DNA of 64,000 bases. Source: Anderseniella sp. Alg231-50. GTDB taxonomy: Bacteria > Pseudomonadota > Alphaproteobacteria > Rhizobiales > Aestuariivirgaceae. The position numbers and the translations under genes were made by a program. Of this stretch, positions 17,055-27,118 are shown piece by piece (position 1 is the stretch's first letter; each line of letters opens with the position of its first letter). Where the stretch lies: positions 2,361,200-2,425,199 of the forward strand of contig NZ_LT703003.1 in NCBI RefSeq assembly GCF_900149695.1. The letters run 5' to 3'. Under the pieces are notes generated by a model, which had not been told where the DNA came from, searched no databases, and worked only from the letters and a program-made list of their open reading frames with translations.

Positions 17055-18514
17055 GCGTTGGCCGCAACTCCAGAAACCTTTACATACTCGAAGTCGCCGG
17101 GCTTGTTGTCGATGCCGACCCGCGGCGGCGAGATCCAGCCGGCATACTTGCCGGGTTCCCACTGCGGCTTCATCAGGCTGTCGATGAAATCACCGTCGGC
17201 CTTTGACGGAACCCAGTCATCCTTGCGCTTCTCCCATTCTTCTGCCGACAGCAGGTTGCCTTCCGGGTCTGCCTGGATTGCAGAGAACTCGCCCTGGTGG
17301 CGATGGAATGCCACGTGCGGCAGAGTGATCTGGAACTCGACCCCCTCTTTCTTGAGGATATTGTTCCAGCGGTTGACGCCGCCGGTGGCGTCTTTCACAT
17401 AGTCGTCACGCAGGCGCATATTGATGGCCGACAGCGCCGGTTCGTCCGAAATGACCACCTTGCCGTCGATCAGCCTGAGAACCGGATAGGTGTCACGCTC
17501 AAGCTTGTGATCGTCCTCGATCTTGGCTTCGCGGTAGCGCCCCTTGATGCCCGAGTTGAAGGCGTTGGCGGCATTGGTGGAAATTTCCGAGCCGAACAGG
17601 TCCAGCGACAGCGAATAATGCATGTTGGCCTTCTTCTGGATGGTCGGCAGGTCAATGACACCCAGTGCGCGCACGGCGTCGATGTCATAAGGGTCAGTGA
17701 TGCCGGCTTCCTTCATCGCCTCGCAGGTGCGCTGGATGGTGCGGCCCACGCCGGTCTCGCCGACGAACATATGATGGGCTTCCTCGGTCAGCATGAACCG
17801 GCAGGTTCGCGACAGCGGGTCAAAGCCGGACTGCGCGAGCGCCTCAAGCTGCATCTTGCCGTCACGGTCTGTGAAGTAGGTAAACATGAAGAACGACAGC
17901 CAGTCCGGCGTCGCTTCGTTGAAGGCGCCGAGCATGCGCGGATGGTCTTCCGATCCCGATTGGCGCTCGAGCAGCATGTCTGCTTCCTCGCGGCCATCAG
18001 CACCGAAATACTTCTGCAGGAGATACACCATCGCCCACAGATGGCGGCCTTCTTCCACGTTCACCTGGAACAGGTTGCGCATGTCGTACAGCGACGGTGC
18101 GGTCTGGCCGAGATGCCGCTGCTGCTCGACCGAGGCCGGTTCGGTATCACCCTGGATCACGATCAGGCGGCGCAGCATGGAGCGGTATTCGCCAGGCACT
18201 TCCTGCCACGCAGGCTTGCCGGCATGTTCTCCGCACGGGATGGTGCGGCCTTCTTCTTCCGGTGCCAGCAGGATGCCCCAGCGGTATTCCGGCATCTTCA
18301 CATAGCCGAACTTGGCCCAGCCTTTCGGGTCAACCGATACGGCTGTGCGCAGATAGACCAGCGATTCCTGAAACCCTTCCGGCCCCATATTGTTCCACCA
18401 GTTCAGGTAGCCCGGGTGCCACTTTTCCAGGGCCTTCAACACGCGCCTGTCGTCCGACAGGTTCACATTGTTGGGGATTGAAGTATTGTAATCGACGTTC
18501 ACGAGATCAGCCAT
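17051..18514 (-). CDS. boxB: Benzoyl-CoA 2,3-epoxidase oxygenase subunit BoxB
   Basis: A 487-aa soluble protein, matching the usual BoxB length. BoxB is a class I di-iron epoxidase that converts benzoyl-CoA to its 2,3-epoxide with O2 and electrons from BoxA. Iron-ligand motifs are visible in the helical core: VEEGRHLWAM (EExxH type) and LTEEAHHMFVG (EExxH). The N-terminal half carries RYYGxxLAPEE-like sequence (YRWGILLAPEEEGRTIPCGEH). It lies 30 nt after boxC and overlaps boxA by 4 nt. Confidence 0.93.
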   Translation of the reverse strand: MADLVNVDYNTSIPNNVNLSDDRRVLKALEKWHPGYLNWWNNMGPEGFQESLVYLRTAVSVDPKGWAKFGYVKMPEYRWGILLAPEEEGRTIPCGEHAGKPAWQEVPGEYRSMLRRLIVIQGDTEPASVEQQRHLGQTAPSLYDMRNLFQVNVEEGRHLWAMVYLLQKYFGADGREEADMLLERQSGSEDHPRMLGAFNEATPDWLSFFMFTYFTDRDGKMQLEALAQSGFDPLSRTCRFMLTEEAHHMFVGETGVGRTIQRTCEAMKEAGITDPYDIDAVRALGVIDLPTIQKKANMHYSLSLDLFGSEISTNAANAFNSGIKGRYREAKIEDDHKLERDTYPVLRLIDGKVVISDEPALSAINMRLRDDYVKDATGGVNRWNNILKKEGVEFQITLPHVAFHRHQGEFSAIQADPEGNLLSAEEWEKRKDDWVPSKADGDFIDSLMKPQWEPGKYAGWISPPRVGIDNKPGDFEYVKVSGVAANA

Positions 18515-18544
18515 GCTGCTTGGTCCTCATACCAAAGGAATTTC

Positions 18545-20200
18545 CTACACACGTTCCATATTGAAGTCAGCGCGCTTGCCCGATCCGTATCGTTGCAAGG
18601 CACCATCAGCGCCCACCGCATTGGGGCGCTGGAAAATCCAGTTCTGCCAGGCCGTCAGCCTGCCGAATATACGCGTTTCCATGGTTTCCGGTCCTGCAAA
18701 CCGCAGGTTCGCCTCCATGCCGGTCAGCGCGTCGGGAGAGAAGCTGGCACGTTCCTCCAGGAAAATCCGCACCTCGTCTTCCCAGTCGATATCGTCAAAG
18801 GCAAACGTGACCAGGCCAAGCTCGTTGGCTTCAGATGCATCCAGCACCTCGCCCTGCCTCGCTTTGGCGGCATCAACGGCTTCCGGCTCGCCGAGAAACC
18901 GTGTCTCGAGCCGGGTGATGCCGTTGCTCATGGGGTAAGCGCCAAAATTCAGTGGCCCCAAAGCAATGGTCGCCTCGGCGCGGTTGTCGCCTTCAAACTG
19001 GCCGTCTGCCATGTAGGACCGGTCTGCCGCAAACAATAGCTCCGCCAGTGTACCGGCAAAACAAGAGCCCGGTTCCGCCATGACGGCAAGCGTCCGTGAT
19101 GTGAGGTCAACGCGTTTCAGCACGCGACGCCAGTACAGCAGCAGTTCGCGCATCAGCCAGTGCTTGGCATTGCTGTCCATGAACCCGTCATAGGCCAGCA
19201 CCACAGAAGGATCACCGGCGGACTTGAACTGAACCACGGCCATTTCCAGCTCATTGAACCGGATTTCCAGCAGTGCATCATCCAGTTCGCGTGCCAGGCG
19301 CAACGGCCAGAACTGGTCACCTTGGCCTTCGGCTGCGGCGACGTCGGCAGGCGGGCCAGTGTCCGGGCCGGTAATGTTGATCGTTGCCACACGGGCAGCA
19401 CGGTCAAATTCCGCCGATACGGTTGAATAGGCGATGGCGTTGTCGGTGATGGTCTTGTTCAGCGCGGTGAGCTTGACACCAGCGCCGTCGGACGGACGGT
19501 CGGATTTGGCTGCCAGCTCAAGTGCGCGTTCACTAACGGCATCGGCGAACTTGGATGCCGGTGCGACTTCGTCTACCAGCCGCCAGTCGACCGCTTTCCT
19601 GCCGCGAATACCTTCTTCGAGAGAGCAGAACACATCAGCGCGATCCCGCCTCACCTTGCGCTTGTCCGTCACCCGCGTCAGGCCGCCCGTGCCGGGCAAC
19701 ACGGCCAGCAGCGGCACCTCCGGCAGCGCCACCGTGGATGATCCGTCATCGGTCAGCATGATGTGGTCGCAGGCAAGCGCCAGTTCATACCCGCCGCCGG
19801 CACACGCACCGGAAACAGCACACAAGTAGGTCTGGCCGCTTTCGGCAGACGCCTCTTCCATTGAGTTGCGCGTCTCATTGGTGAACTTGCAGAAATTCAC
19901 CTTGTGGGAATGTGCTGATCCACCGAGCATGCGGATGTTGGCGCCGGCACAAAACACCTTGTCCTTGCCTGATGCCAGGACAACCGTCTTGACCTGCGGG
20001 TATTCGAACCGCAGCCGCTGAATTGCGTCTGCCAGTTCAATGTCCACCCCCAGGTCATAGGAATTGAGCTTCAGTTCATAACCGTCAAACAGGCCCGCGG
20101 TTTCATCCACATCCATCACCAGGCGGGCCACTTCACCATCGGGTTCAATGCGCCAGTGTCGGTAGGTTTCCGGTGAAGTCTGAAAGTCGATACGGCTCAT
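18545..20200 (-). CDS. boxC: 2,3-epoxybenzoyl-CoA dihydrolase BoxC
   Basis: A 551-aa crotonase-superfamily enzyme, much longer than ordinary enoyl-CoA hydratases because it carries two crotonase-like regions; this is typical of BoxC. FCAGANIRMLGGSAH is the oxyanion-hole segment and CAGGGYELALACDHIML the second. It hydrolyses the epoxide of benzoyl-CoA and opens the ring to 3,4-dehydroadipyl-CoA semialdehyde plus formate. It is the first gene of the box operon. The aldehyde dehydrogenase (BoxD) and benzoate-CoA ligase that complete the pathway are not in this window. Confidence 0.93.
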   Translation of the reverse strand: MSRIDFQTSPETYRHWRIEPDGEVARLVMDVDETAGLFDGYELKLNSYDLGVDIELADAIQRLRFEYPQVKTVVLASGKDKVFCAGANIRMLGGSAHSHKVNFCKFTNETRNSMEEASAESGQTYLCAVSGACAGGGYELALACDHIMLTDDGSSTVALPEVPLLAVLPGTGGLTRVTDKRKVRRDRADVFCSLEEGIRGRKAVDWRLVDEVAPASKFADAVSERALELAAKSDRPSDGAGVKLTALNKTITDNAIAYSTVSAEFDRAARVATINITGPDTGPPADVAAAEGQGDQFWPLRLARELDDALLEIRFNELEMAVVQFKSAGDPSVVLAYDGFMDSNAKHWLMRELLLYWRRVLKRVDLTSRTLAVMAEPGSCFAGTLAELLFAADRSYMADGQFEGDNRAEATIALGPLNFGAYPMSNGITRLETRFLGEPEAVDAAKARQGEVLDASEANELGLVTFAFDDIDWEDEVRIFLEERASFSPDALTGMEANLRFAGPETMETRIFGRLTAWQNWIFQRPNAVGADGALQRYGSGKRADFNMERV

Positions 20201-20231
20201 GTCAGGTTAATCCAGCGTTTTGAATCCAGAT

Positions 20232-20317
20232 TGCACCCTCATATGCATGGTTAGCAGCGGTCAAGAGTTTTCGCACATAAAGTGCATAAATAGAAATTGA
20301 TTACGCAATATAATGCA
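20232..20317 (-). promoter_or_regulatory. Putative box promoter/operator with four TGCA elements
   Basis: The 100-bp gap upstream of boxC, plus the end of the next gene, holds TGCA at 20232, 20244, 20283 and 20314. Two of these are embedded in ATGCAT and one in a GCACATAAA-GTGCATAAA tandem (20273-20290). A possible minus-strand -35 box TTGACC lies at 20259-20264 with a weak -10 at 20238-20243 (15-nt spacing), so one TGCA falls in the spacer. BzdR/BoxR regulators are known to bind TGCA-containing repeats, which fits the boxR gene in this operon. The exact operator boundaries are inference. Confidence 0.55.
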
Positions 20318-20738
20318 TATTACTGTTTCCTATGTCGACACCCATGTATGTTTCAATCCGCCCGCCAAGCCTGGCAATCAGCTCAAGTCGCAACTCTTCC
20401 ACCTGGCCCTGCAACCTTGCTGCGGCATTGTCACGCTGCATTCCTGTCTTCAATTGCGCATTGGCAGTCTGGATCAACGCCTGCAGCAACAGCCGTTCCG
20501 GACTGTTGGACGGCGTCGCCAGCCAAACTGCCTCCCATACCTCGTGGGCTTCCCAGTAATACCCGGCCCGCATCAGGTCATGGCCATAAAGATAGGGAAC
20601 ATTGTCTTGCCAGTCATATGCCCCGGTAACCGCGGGCGCGAGTTCCTTCGCATGGTCAAGCGGTACCTGATCAGGCTTGCTGCCGGTTCCCGGCACATGG
20701 GTCTGCGACGGCAAGCTGATATCCGGCACAAGTCTCAC
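20301..20738 (-). CDS. DUF309 family protein
   Basis: A 145-aa protein with the DUF309 signature: YLYGHDLMRAGYYWEAHEVWEAVW, followed by LLLQALIQTANAQLK. The conserved HEVWE motif in a helical bundle is typical; the family function is unknown. The start is GTG, overlapping the stop of the MttB-family gene as GTGA, so translation is probably coupled. No signal peptide. DUF309 genes occur as accessories beside varied metabolic genes, so its neighbour gives only weak functional information. Confidence 0.82.
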   Translation of the reverse strand: MRLVPDISLPSQTHVPGTGSKPDQVPLDHAKELAPAVTGAYDWQDNVPYLYGHDLMRAGYYWEAHEVWEAVWLATPSNSPERLLLQALIQTANAQLKTGMQRDNAAARLQGQVEELRLELIARLGGRIETYMGVDIGNSNMHYIA

Positions 20739-22270
20739 GATTCCGGCAAGGCACCGCCTTCAGCAATGCGGCGTTCAATGTAATCGTCGAGTTCGTCACG
20801 AATTCCGGCATCCAGTGCCGGCGGTTCAAAGTCGGCGACCAGCTTTTTCCAGATGGTATTGGCCCGCTGCGTCGCGGTCAGGGAACCGTTTTCTGTCCAT
20901 TGGCCAAAATTGCTCCAGTCGGACACCAGGGGTTTGTAGAACGCCGTTGAATACCGCTCCATGGTGTGTTCGCATCCGAAGTAATGGCCGCCCGGCCCCA
21001 CCTCGCGAATGGCATCAAGCGCCAGCTCATCCTCATCGAACTTTGCCGGCTGGCAAAGTTCGGCAACCATCTGCAGGACCTCAATATCGAGAATGAATTT
21101 CTCGAAAGACGCGGTAAGCCCGCCTTCCAGCCAGCCTGCGGTATGCGCGATGAAGTTGGACCCGCCCTGAATGGCGCCCCACAGGGAAAGCTGTGTCTCG
21201 TAGGCACCCTGTGCATCCGGTGCATTCGATGCGGTCGGTGCCGAAGAGCGCCACGGCAAGCCGAGCTTGCGCGCCAGCTGGCCCGAGCCCCAGGCAGCCT
21301 TGACGTATTCAGGCGTACCAAACGCCGGCGAACCCGACTTCATGTCCACGTTGGAGGTGAACGCCCCGTACACCACCGGCGCACCCGGACGCACAAGCTG
21401 GTTGATGACCAGCGCGGCCAGAAACTCCGCATGCTGCTGCACCAGCGCCCCGGAAATGGTCACCGGTGCCATGGCGCCGGACAGCGTGAACGGCGTGATG
21501 ACGACTATCTGGTTGTGCTCGGCAAAATCCATCAACCCGTTGAGCATCGGAATATCAAGCTGTAGCGGAGAATTGGTATTGATCACTGTGTAGGTATGGT
21601 GTGCGGACCTGAACTCCTCAGTGGACAGCCCGCGCGCGATGCGGATCATTTCAAACCCGTCCATCGATTGGGGTGTGCCCCGCGCCCAGGTAAACACGGC
21701 CTTGCTGGTCAGAGTGAGATGATCCAGCTTGATCCAAAGATGGCGCTCGTTCAAAGCCAGGTCCTGCGCTTCAACACACGGGCCTGCCACATGCATGACA
21801 TCAAAGTGCTGGCACAGCTTCATGAAATTGCGCGCCGCTGCACGCGTTCCGGTTTGCTTGCCTCCTTCAAGATCGGAAAAGCCCGGCGGACCGCCCACCG
21901 GCATGAAGTTCAGCGACGTGCCGCCCAGCGGGATATTGTTTTCCGGATCACTGGCCTGCAAAACGAAAGTGCCCGGCGCTGATGCGATCGCCGCCTCGAT
22001 GATCTCGTCACCGATCCGCACCATCATGGTGTCGTCATCCACAATACATCCCGCGGCGCGATAGGTATCACGCGCCCGCGGCAGCAAGGCACGGATACCG
22101 ATTTCAGCAAGCACCTGCTTGGCGAGTTCGTGGATGCGGTCAATCTGGTCGTCGGAGTAAAGCGGCTGTGGTGCAAACGGATTGACCAGGTTGCGGTAGT
22201 TCACATCCCTGACTGGAGTTTCCGTTCCGGCCTGCCGTCTACCGCCGCGTCTTCCTCGCTGTACATTCAT
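20735..22270 (-). CDS. MttB-family trimethylamine/betaine methyltransferase-like protein (no pyrrolysine)
   Basis: A 511-aa protein of the MttB superfamily (NPFAPQPLYSDDQIDRIHELAKQVLAEIGIRAL at the start, PVGGPPGFSDLE, GGSNFIAHTAGWLEGG and LVSDWSNFGQW later). True trimethylamine methyltransferases read an in-frame amber codon as pyrrolysine. This gene has no internal stop, so it belongs to the non-pyrrolysine branch, some members of which demethylate glycine betaine or related quaternary amines with a corrinoid protein. No corrinoid protein gene is adjacent. ATG 22270 is chosen because GGAGGTG lies 6 nt upstream. It is followed by a DUF309 gene with 4-nt overlap. Confidence 0.83.
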   Translation of the reverse strand: MNVQRGRRGGRRQAGTETPVRDVNYRNLVNPFAPQPLYSDDQIDRIHELAKQVLAEIGIRALLPRARDTYRAAGCIVDDDTMMVRIGDEIIEAAIASAPGTFVLQASDPENNIPLGGTSLNFMPVGGPPGFSDLEGGKQTGTRAAARNFMKLCQHFDVMHVAGPCVEAQDLALNERHLWIKLDHLTLTSKAVFTWARGTPQSMDGFEMIRIARGLSTEEFRSAHHTYTVINTNSPLQLDIPMLNGLMDFAEHNQIVVITPFTLSGAMAPVTISGALVQQHAEFLAALVINQLVRPGAPVVYGAFTSNVDMKSGSPAFGTPEYVKAAWGSGQLARKLGLPWRSSAPTASNAPDAQGAYETQLSLWGAIQGGSNFIAHTAGWLEGGLTASFEKFILDIEVLQMVAELCQPAKFDEDELALDAIREVGPGGHYFGCEHTMERYSTAFYKPLVSDWSNFGQWTENGSLTATQRANTIWKKLVADFEPPALDAGIRDELDDYIERRIAEGGALPES

Positions 22271-22348
22271 CGCCGGCACCTCCAGAAGCGATCAGCTTTG
22301 TTCCTTTTGGTTGAAGCAACCAGAAAGCATTCTGATCTGGAGCCGACG

Positions 22349-24337
22349 CTATTCCTTTTCCGGCACGAGCGAAACCAGTAAATCACCGTTACTTACCTGG
22401 TCGCCATCCGCCACATATGTTTCGGCAACGATACCGTCTCGCGCTGCCGTCAGCGTGTGTTCCATCTTCATGGCTTCCAGCACCGCAAGGGCGTCGCCCT
22501 TTGTAACCTGTTCACCAGCTTTCACCCTGATCTGCTTTACCAGGCCCGGCATCGGTGCGCGCACATCATCACCGGACCCGGCATCGCCTGCATCGGTAAC
22601 ACCGTCCGGGACATCAAACACAAACGTATCGCCGTTCAGGAAAACGGTGACCTGCGCGACACGGCCGGAAACTTCAGATACGGCAAAGCGCAGTGGCTGG
22701 GTGTGACCGTCAACAATCATCCTGTCGGGTGCGCGCTCGACCAGCGACACATTAACCGCTTCGGTTTGCGATGAAACCTTGAAGTCGCGGGAATTGCGCA
22801 ACGACACGCGCAAATCAAATATCGCGGCGCCCTGCACAAGCTTCACAAAATGCTGTGCTGCCCCCCACAGCCGCCACCCGGACAGCGAACTCCACGGATC
22901 ATCTTGGTCCGTGTCGCCCGCCAGGCCCAAAACGGCAATTGCCGCCACTGCCTGCGCAAGCACGGGAGTTTCGCCTTCCTGCACGAGTTGCGCCAGATCC
23001 CTCTCGATCAGGCCAGTGTCCACTGCCCCCCGGGAAAACCCGTCATGCCTGCACAATGCAGACAGGAACGCCTTGTTGGTGACAGTGCCGGCGATCTGCG
23101 TGTCGGCCAGTGCCGCGCGCATTTTCGCCAGCGCCTCGTCCCGGGACCGCCCGTGCACGATGACCTTGGCAATCATTGGATCGTAATGCGGCGTGATTTC
23201 ATCGCCCTCGCGGACGCCGGTATCGTTGCGCGCTGCAGACGAAAACCTCAAGTGATCCAGCGTCCCGATGGCCGGCAGGAAGCCCCTGGGAACATCTTCT
23301 GCATAAAGCCTTGCCTCAAAGGCATGGCCGTCAATGGCCAGATCAGCCTGTACAAACGGCAACGGCTCTCCTGCCGCGACACGCAATTGCAACTCGACGA
23401 GATCGAGCCCGGTAATAGCTTCGGTGACCGGGTGTTCAACCTGCAGGCGGGTGTTCATTTCCATGAACCAGAACCGATCCGGCAGCAGTCCGTCTGACCC
23501 GTCAACGATGAACTCAACGGTACCGGCTCCTGAATAACCGATGGCCCTGGCCGCCTTGACCGCCGCATCGCCCATGGCGGTGCGCATCTCGTCGGTCATA
23601 CCGGGAGCCGGTGCTTCCTCAATCACTTTCTGATGACGGCGCTGCAGCGAACAGTCGCGTTCAAACAGATGCACGGCATCACCGTGCCGGTCGCCGAACA
23701 CCTGGATTTCGATATGGCGTGGCGAGGTAACGTATTTCTCGATCAGCACCCGGTCATCCGCAAAGCTTGCCTTGCCTTCGCGCTGTGCGCCTGCCAGTGC
23801 GTCGGCAAACTGGTCAGCCGCATCAACCTTGCGCATCCCCTTGCCGCCACCCCCGGCGCGCGCCTTGATAAGCACAGGATAGCCAATTTCTTCAGCCTGC
23901 TGCTTCAGAAATTCCGGCTCCTGACGCTCGCCATGATATCCGGGAACGACCGGCACGTTTGCCGTTTCCATCAGGGCCTTGGCGGCATCCTTGAGCCCCA
24001 TGGCACGGATGGCCTCGGCAGACGGACCGATGAACACAAGGCCCGCAGTTTCGACCTTTTCGACAAAATCCGGATTTTCGGACAGAAAACCGTAGCCGGG
24101 ATGAATGGCTTCAGCACCTGTTGCCTTCGCCGCCGCAATGATGGTGTCTGCCTGAAGATAACTGTCGGCCACCGGTGGCGGACCGACGCGCACGGCTTCG
24201 TCTGCTTCAGCCACATGCATGGCACCTGCATCCGCATCCGAATAAACAGCGACGGTGGCAACGCCAAGCCGCTTTGCCGTACGCATGATGCGCACTGCAA
24301 TCTCGCCCCGATTGGCTATGAGAATTTTGCTGAACAA
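22349..24337 (-). CDS. mccA: Methylcrotonyl-CoA carboxylase biotin-carrying subunit
   Basis: A 662-aa protein with biotin carboxylase at residues 1-450 (ILIANRGEIAVR, ARAGGGGKGMR, EMNTRLQVEHPVTE), a middle BT-like region, and a C-terminal biotinyl domain with the attachment lysine in EAMKMEH. It carboxylates biotin with ATP and bicarbonate for the leucine degradation step from 3-methylcrotonyl-CoA to 3-methylglutaconyl-CoA. The start is a TTG ten nt after mccB; GAGGGCGGG lies upstream. The operon partners ivd and mccB make the methylcrotonyl assignment much more likely than propionyl-CoA or geranyl-CoA carboxylase. Confidence 0.9.
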   Translation of the reverse strand: MFSKILIANRGEIAVRIMRTAKRLGVATVAVYSDADAGAMHVAEADEAVRVGPPPVADSYLQADTIIAAAKATGAEAIHPGYGFLSENPDFVEKVETAGLVFIGPSAEAIRAMGLKDAAKALMETANVPVVPGYHGERQEPEFLKQQAEEIGYPVLIKARAGGGGKGMRKVDAADQFADALAGAQREGKASFADDRVLIEKYVTSPRHIEIQVFGDRHGDAVHLFERDCSLQRRHQKVIEEAPAPGMTDEMRTAMGDAAVKAARAIGYSGAGTVEFIVDGSDGLLPDRFWFMEMNTRLQVEHPVTEAITGLDLVELQLRVAAGEPLPFVQADLAIDGHAFEARLYAEDVPRGFLPAIGTLDHLRFSSAARNDTGVREGDEITPHYDPMIAKVIVHGRSRDEALAKMRAALADTQIAGTVTNKAFLSALCRHDGFSRGAVDTGLIERDLAQLVQEGETPVLAQAVAAIAVLGLAGDTDQDDPWSSLSGWRLWGAAQHFVKLVQGAAIFDLRVSLRNSRDFKVSSQTEAVNVSLVERAPDRMIVDGHTQPLRFAVSEVSGRVAQVTVFLNGDTFVFDVPDGVTDAGDAGSGDDVRAPMPGLVKQIRVKAGEQVTKGDALAVLEAMKMEHTLTAARDGIVAETYVADGDQVSNGDLLVSLVPEKE

Positions 24338-24347
24338 AGACCCGCCC

Positions 24348-25955
24348 TCACATCCTGAACACGCCGAAACGTGTTTCCGCTATCGGTGCGTTGAGTGCGG
24401 CAGACAGCGACAATCCCAGCACATCACGGGTCCGGCGCGGATCGATCACACCATCGTCCCAAAGCCGGGCCGAGGCGTAAAGCGGATGCCCCTGATGTTC
24501 GAACTGATCCGCAATGGGCTTGCGGAACGCAGCCTCTTCATCCCCGGACCACTCGCCGCCCTTGCGCTCGATCCCGTCACGCCTGACCGTTGCAAGCACG
24601 CCTGCGGCCTGCTCGCCACCCATCACCGAAATCCGGCTGTTGGGCCACGACCACACGAACCGCGGGTCGAATGCCCGCCCCGACATGCCGTAATTGCCGG
24701 CCCCGAAAGACCCGCCGACCATCATCGTCACTTTCGGCACCGATGTTGTCGAAACGGCCGTCACCAGCTTGGCGCCGTCCTTGGCGATGCCCCCGGCCTC
24801 ATATGACTTGCCGACCATGAAGCCGGTTATGTTTTGCAGGAAGACCAGCGGAATGCGGCGCTGCGAACACAGTTCCACAAAGTGGGCACCCTTGGTCGCA
24901 CTTTCCGAAAACAGTACGCCGTTGTTGGCGATGATGCCGCACGGAATGCCATGAATATGCGCAAAGCCTGTAACCAGCGTCGGACCATAGCGCGCCTTGA
25001 ACTCATCGAAACGTGACCCGTCCACGACGCGGGCCAGCACTTCGCGAACGTCGTAGGGTGTTTTCAGGTCACCCGGCACAACGCCCATCAGTTCGTCCGG
25101 ATCATAAAGCGGGGCTTCCGGCGTTTGCAGCGTGACAGACATCTGTTTCTGCGAATTGAGATTGGCGATGGCCCGGCGCGCAAGCTCAAGTGCATGGGCA
25201 TCGTCCATCGCCATGTGGTCGGCCACCCCGGACAAACGCGTGTGCACATCCGCCCCGCCGAGTTCTTCCGCCGTTACGACTTCGCCGGTGGCAGCCTTCA
25301 CCAGGGGCGGGCCTGCCAGAAAGATGGTGCCCTGCTCCTTGACGATGATCGACTCGTCCGACATGGCCGGCACATAGGCACCGCCTGCCGTGCACGATCC
25401 CATCACCACCGCGATCTGGGCAATGCCGCGGGACGACATATTGGCCTGGTTGAAAAAGATGCGCCCGAAATGGTCACGGTCCGGGAACACTTCGTCCTGG
25501 TTGGGAAGATTGGCTCCGCCGGAATCCACCAGGTAGATGCACGGCAGGTTGCTCACCTGGGCTATTTCCTGCGCACGCAAATGCTTTTTCACGGTGAGCG
25601 GATAATAGGTGCCGCCCTTAACCGTCGCATCATTTGCGATGATCATCACTTCGCGGTTTTCGACCCGGCCAACGCCGGCAATCATGCCGGCGCATGGCGC
25701 TGCCCCGTCATACATTGCGTGTGCCGCAGTTGCGCCGATCTCAAGAAACGGCGAACCGGGATCAAGCAGTCTCGCCACCCGCTCGCGCGGCAAGATCTTG
25801 CCACGCGACAAGTGTCTTTCACGCGCGGCATCACCGCCGCCATCCAGCGCCGCTTTGACAGCATCCTCGACCGTGGACAATGCGCTGAGCATCGCCTTTC
25901 GATTGGCATCAAAGGTCTCGCCACGCGTCGGTGCGGTCGGCTTCAAGATGGCCAT
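24348..25955 (-). CDS. mccB: Methylcrotonyl-CoA carboxylase carboxyltransferase subunit
   Basis: A 535-aa carboxyltransferase of the acyl-CoA carboxylase beta family. [41 protein letters not shown] and [20 protein letters not shown] are typical of MccB. It moves CO2 from biotin on MccA to methylcrotonyl-CoA. The 535-aa length matches MccB and exceeds the roughly 510 aa of propionyl-CoA carboxylase beta. Its ATG overlaps the ivd stop by one base (TAATG), so translation is coupled. Confidence 0.92.
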   Translation of the reverse strand: MAILKPTAPTRGETFDANRKAMLSALSTVEDAVKAALDGGGDAARERHLSRGKILPRERVARLLDPGSPFLEIGATAAHAMYDGAAPCAGMIAGVGRVENREVMIIANDATVKGGTYYPLTVKKHLRAQEIAQVSNLPCIYLVDSGGANLPNQDEVFPDRDHFGRIFFNQANMSSRGIAQIAVVMGSCTAGGAYVPAMSDESIIVKEQGTIFLAGPPLVKAATGEVVTAEELGGADVHTRLSGVADHMAMDDAHALELARRAIANLNSQKQMSVTLQTPEAPLYDPDELMGVVPGDLKTPYDVREVLARVVDGSRFDEFKARYGPTLVTGFAHIHGIPCGIIANNGVLFSESATKGAHFVELCSQRRIPLVFLQNITGFMVGKSYEAGGIAKDGAKLVTAVSTTSVPKVTMMVGGSFGAGNYGMSGRAFDPRFVWSWPNSRISVMGGEQAAGVLATVRRDGIERKGGEWSGDEEAAFRKPIADQFEHQGHPLYASARLWDDGVIDPRRTRDVLGLSLSAALNAPIAETRFGVFRM

Positions 25956-27118
25956 TATGCGGATTCCACAAACATTTCGCGCCCGATCAGCATGCGCCTG
26001 ATTTCCGATGTGCCGGCGCCGATCTCATACAGCTTGGCGTCGCGCAGCAAACGGCCGGCGGGATACTCATTGATGTAGCCATTGCCGCCGAGCGCCTGGA
26101 TGGCTTCCAGCGCACACCAGGTCGCTTTCTCGGCAGCGTAGAGAATGCATCCTGCTGCATCCTTGCGGGTGGTTTCACCGCGATCACACGCTGCCGCCAC
26201 CGAGTACACATAGGCGCGGCAGGCATTCATGGTGGTGTACATGTCGGCCAGCTTGCCCTGCATCAGCTGAAACTCGCCGATGGACTTGCCGAATTGCTTG
26301 CGCTCGTGGCTGTACGGCACAACCACGTCCATGCAGGCGGCCATGATGCCCAACGGCCCGCCGGCGAGTACAACGCGCTCATAGTCCAGGCCCGACATGA
26401 GTATTTTCGAACCCTGTCCCTCTTCACCAAGCACGTTCTCATAAGGAACTTCGCAATCCTCGAATACCAGTTCGCATGTATTGGAACCGCGCATGCCGAG
26501 TTTGTCGAGTTTTTGCGCGGTAGAAAACCCGGTCATGGATTTCTCAATCAGGAAAGCGGTAATCCCGCGCGACCCGGCCTCCGGATCGGTCTTGGCATAG
26601 ACCACCAGTGTTTCGGCATCGGGCCCGTTGGTGATCCACATCTTGTTGCCGTTCAGGATGAAGCGGTCATTGCGCTTTTCAGCCCGCAGCTTCATGGACA
26701 CCACATCAGATCCTGATCCGGGTTCTGACATGGCCAGCGCGCCGAAATGCTCTCCGGAACACAGTTTTGGCAGATACCTGGTTTTCTGCTCGGTTGTGCC
26801 CCACCGGTTGATCTGGTTCACACACAAATTCGAGTGCGCGCCGTAGCTCAGGCCCACAGATGCTGATGCACGGCTGAGCTCTTCCATCGCCACCACATGC
26901 GCCAGATATCCCAAGCCGGTTCCGCCGAAATCAGGATCGGCGGTGATGCCCAACAGGCCCAGCTCGCCCATCTGTGGCCACAGGTCTTTGGGCGCTTCAT
27001 TGGTTTCGTCAATCTGTGCGGCACGGGGTGCAAGGTTATCCCCTGCCCAGCGCTGCACCATGTCGCGCAACGCGTCGACGTCCTCTCCAAGACCAAAATT
27101 CATTCCGCTGCCAAACAT
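25955..27118 (-). CDS. ivd: Isovaleryl-CoA dehydrogenase
   Basis: A 387-aa acyl-CoA dehydrogenase. Conserved elements include [44 protein letters not shown] (catalytic glutamate region of the isovaleryl branch) and [18 protein letters not shown]. It oxidises isovaleryl-CoA to 3-methylcrotonyl-CoA using FAD and passes electrons to ETF. The start is supported by AGGAGAGG upstream. It overlaps the 3' end of the tetR gene by 19 nt and mccB by 1 nt. The order tetR-ivd-mccB-mccA is a leucine degradation operon. Confidence 0.92.
   Translation of the reverse strand: MFGSGMNFGLGEDVDALRDMVQRWAGDNLAPRAAQIDETNEAPKDLWPQMGELGLLGITADPDFGGTGLGYLAHVVAMEELSRASASVGLSYGAHSNLCVNQINRWGTTEQKTRYLPKLCSGEHFGALAMSEPGSGSDVVSMKLRAEKRNDRFILNGNKMWITNGPDAETLVVYAKTDPEAGSRGITAFLIEKSMTGFSTAQKLDKLGMRGSNTCELVFEDCEVPYENVLGEEGQGSKILMSGLDYERVVLAGGPLGIMAACMDVVVPYSHERKQFGKSIGEFQLMQGKLADMYTTMNACRAYVYSVAAACDRGETTRKDAAGCILYAAEKATWCALEAIQALGGNGYINEYPAGRLLRDAKLYEIGAGTSEIRRMLIGREMFVESA

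Noticed and set aside
20735-22270. Pyrrolysine-containing trimethylamine methyltransferase
   Set aside because: The frame has no internal amber codon, so it is not a pyrrolysine protein.
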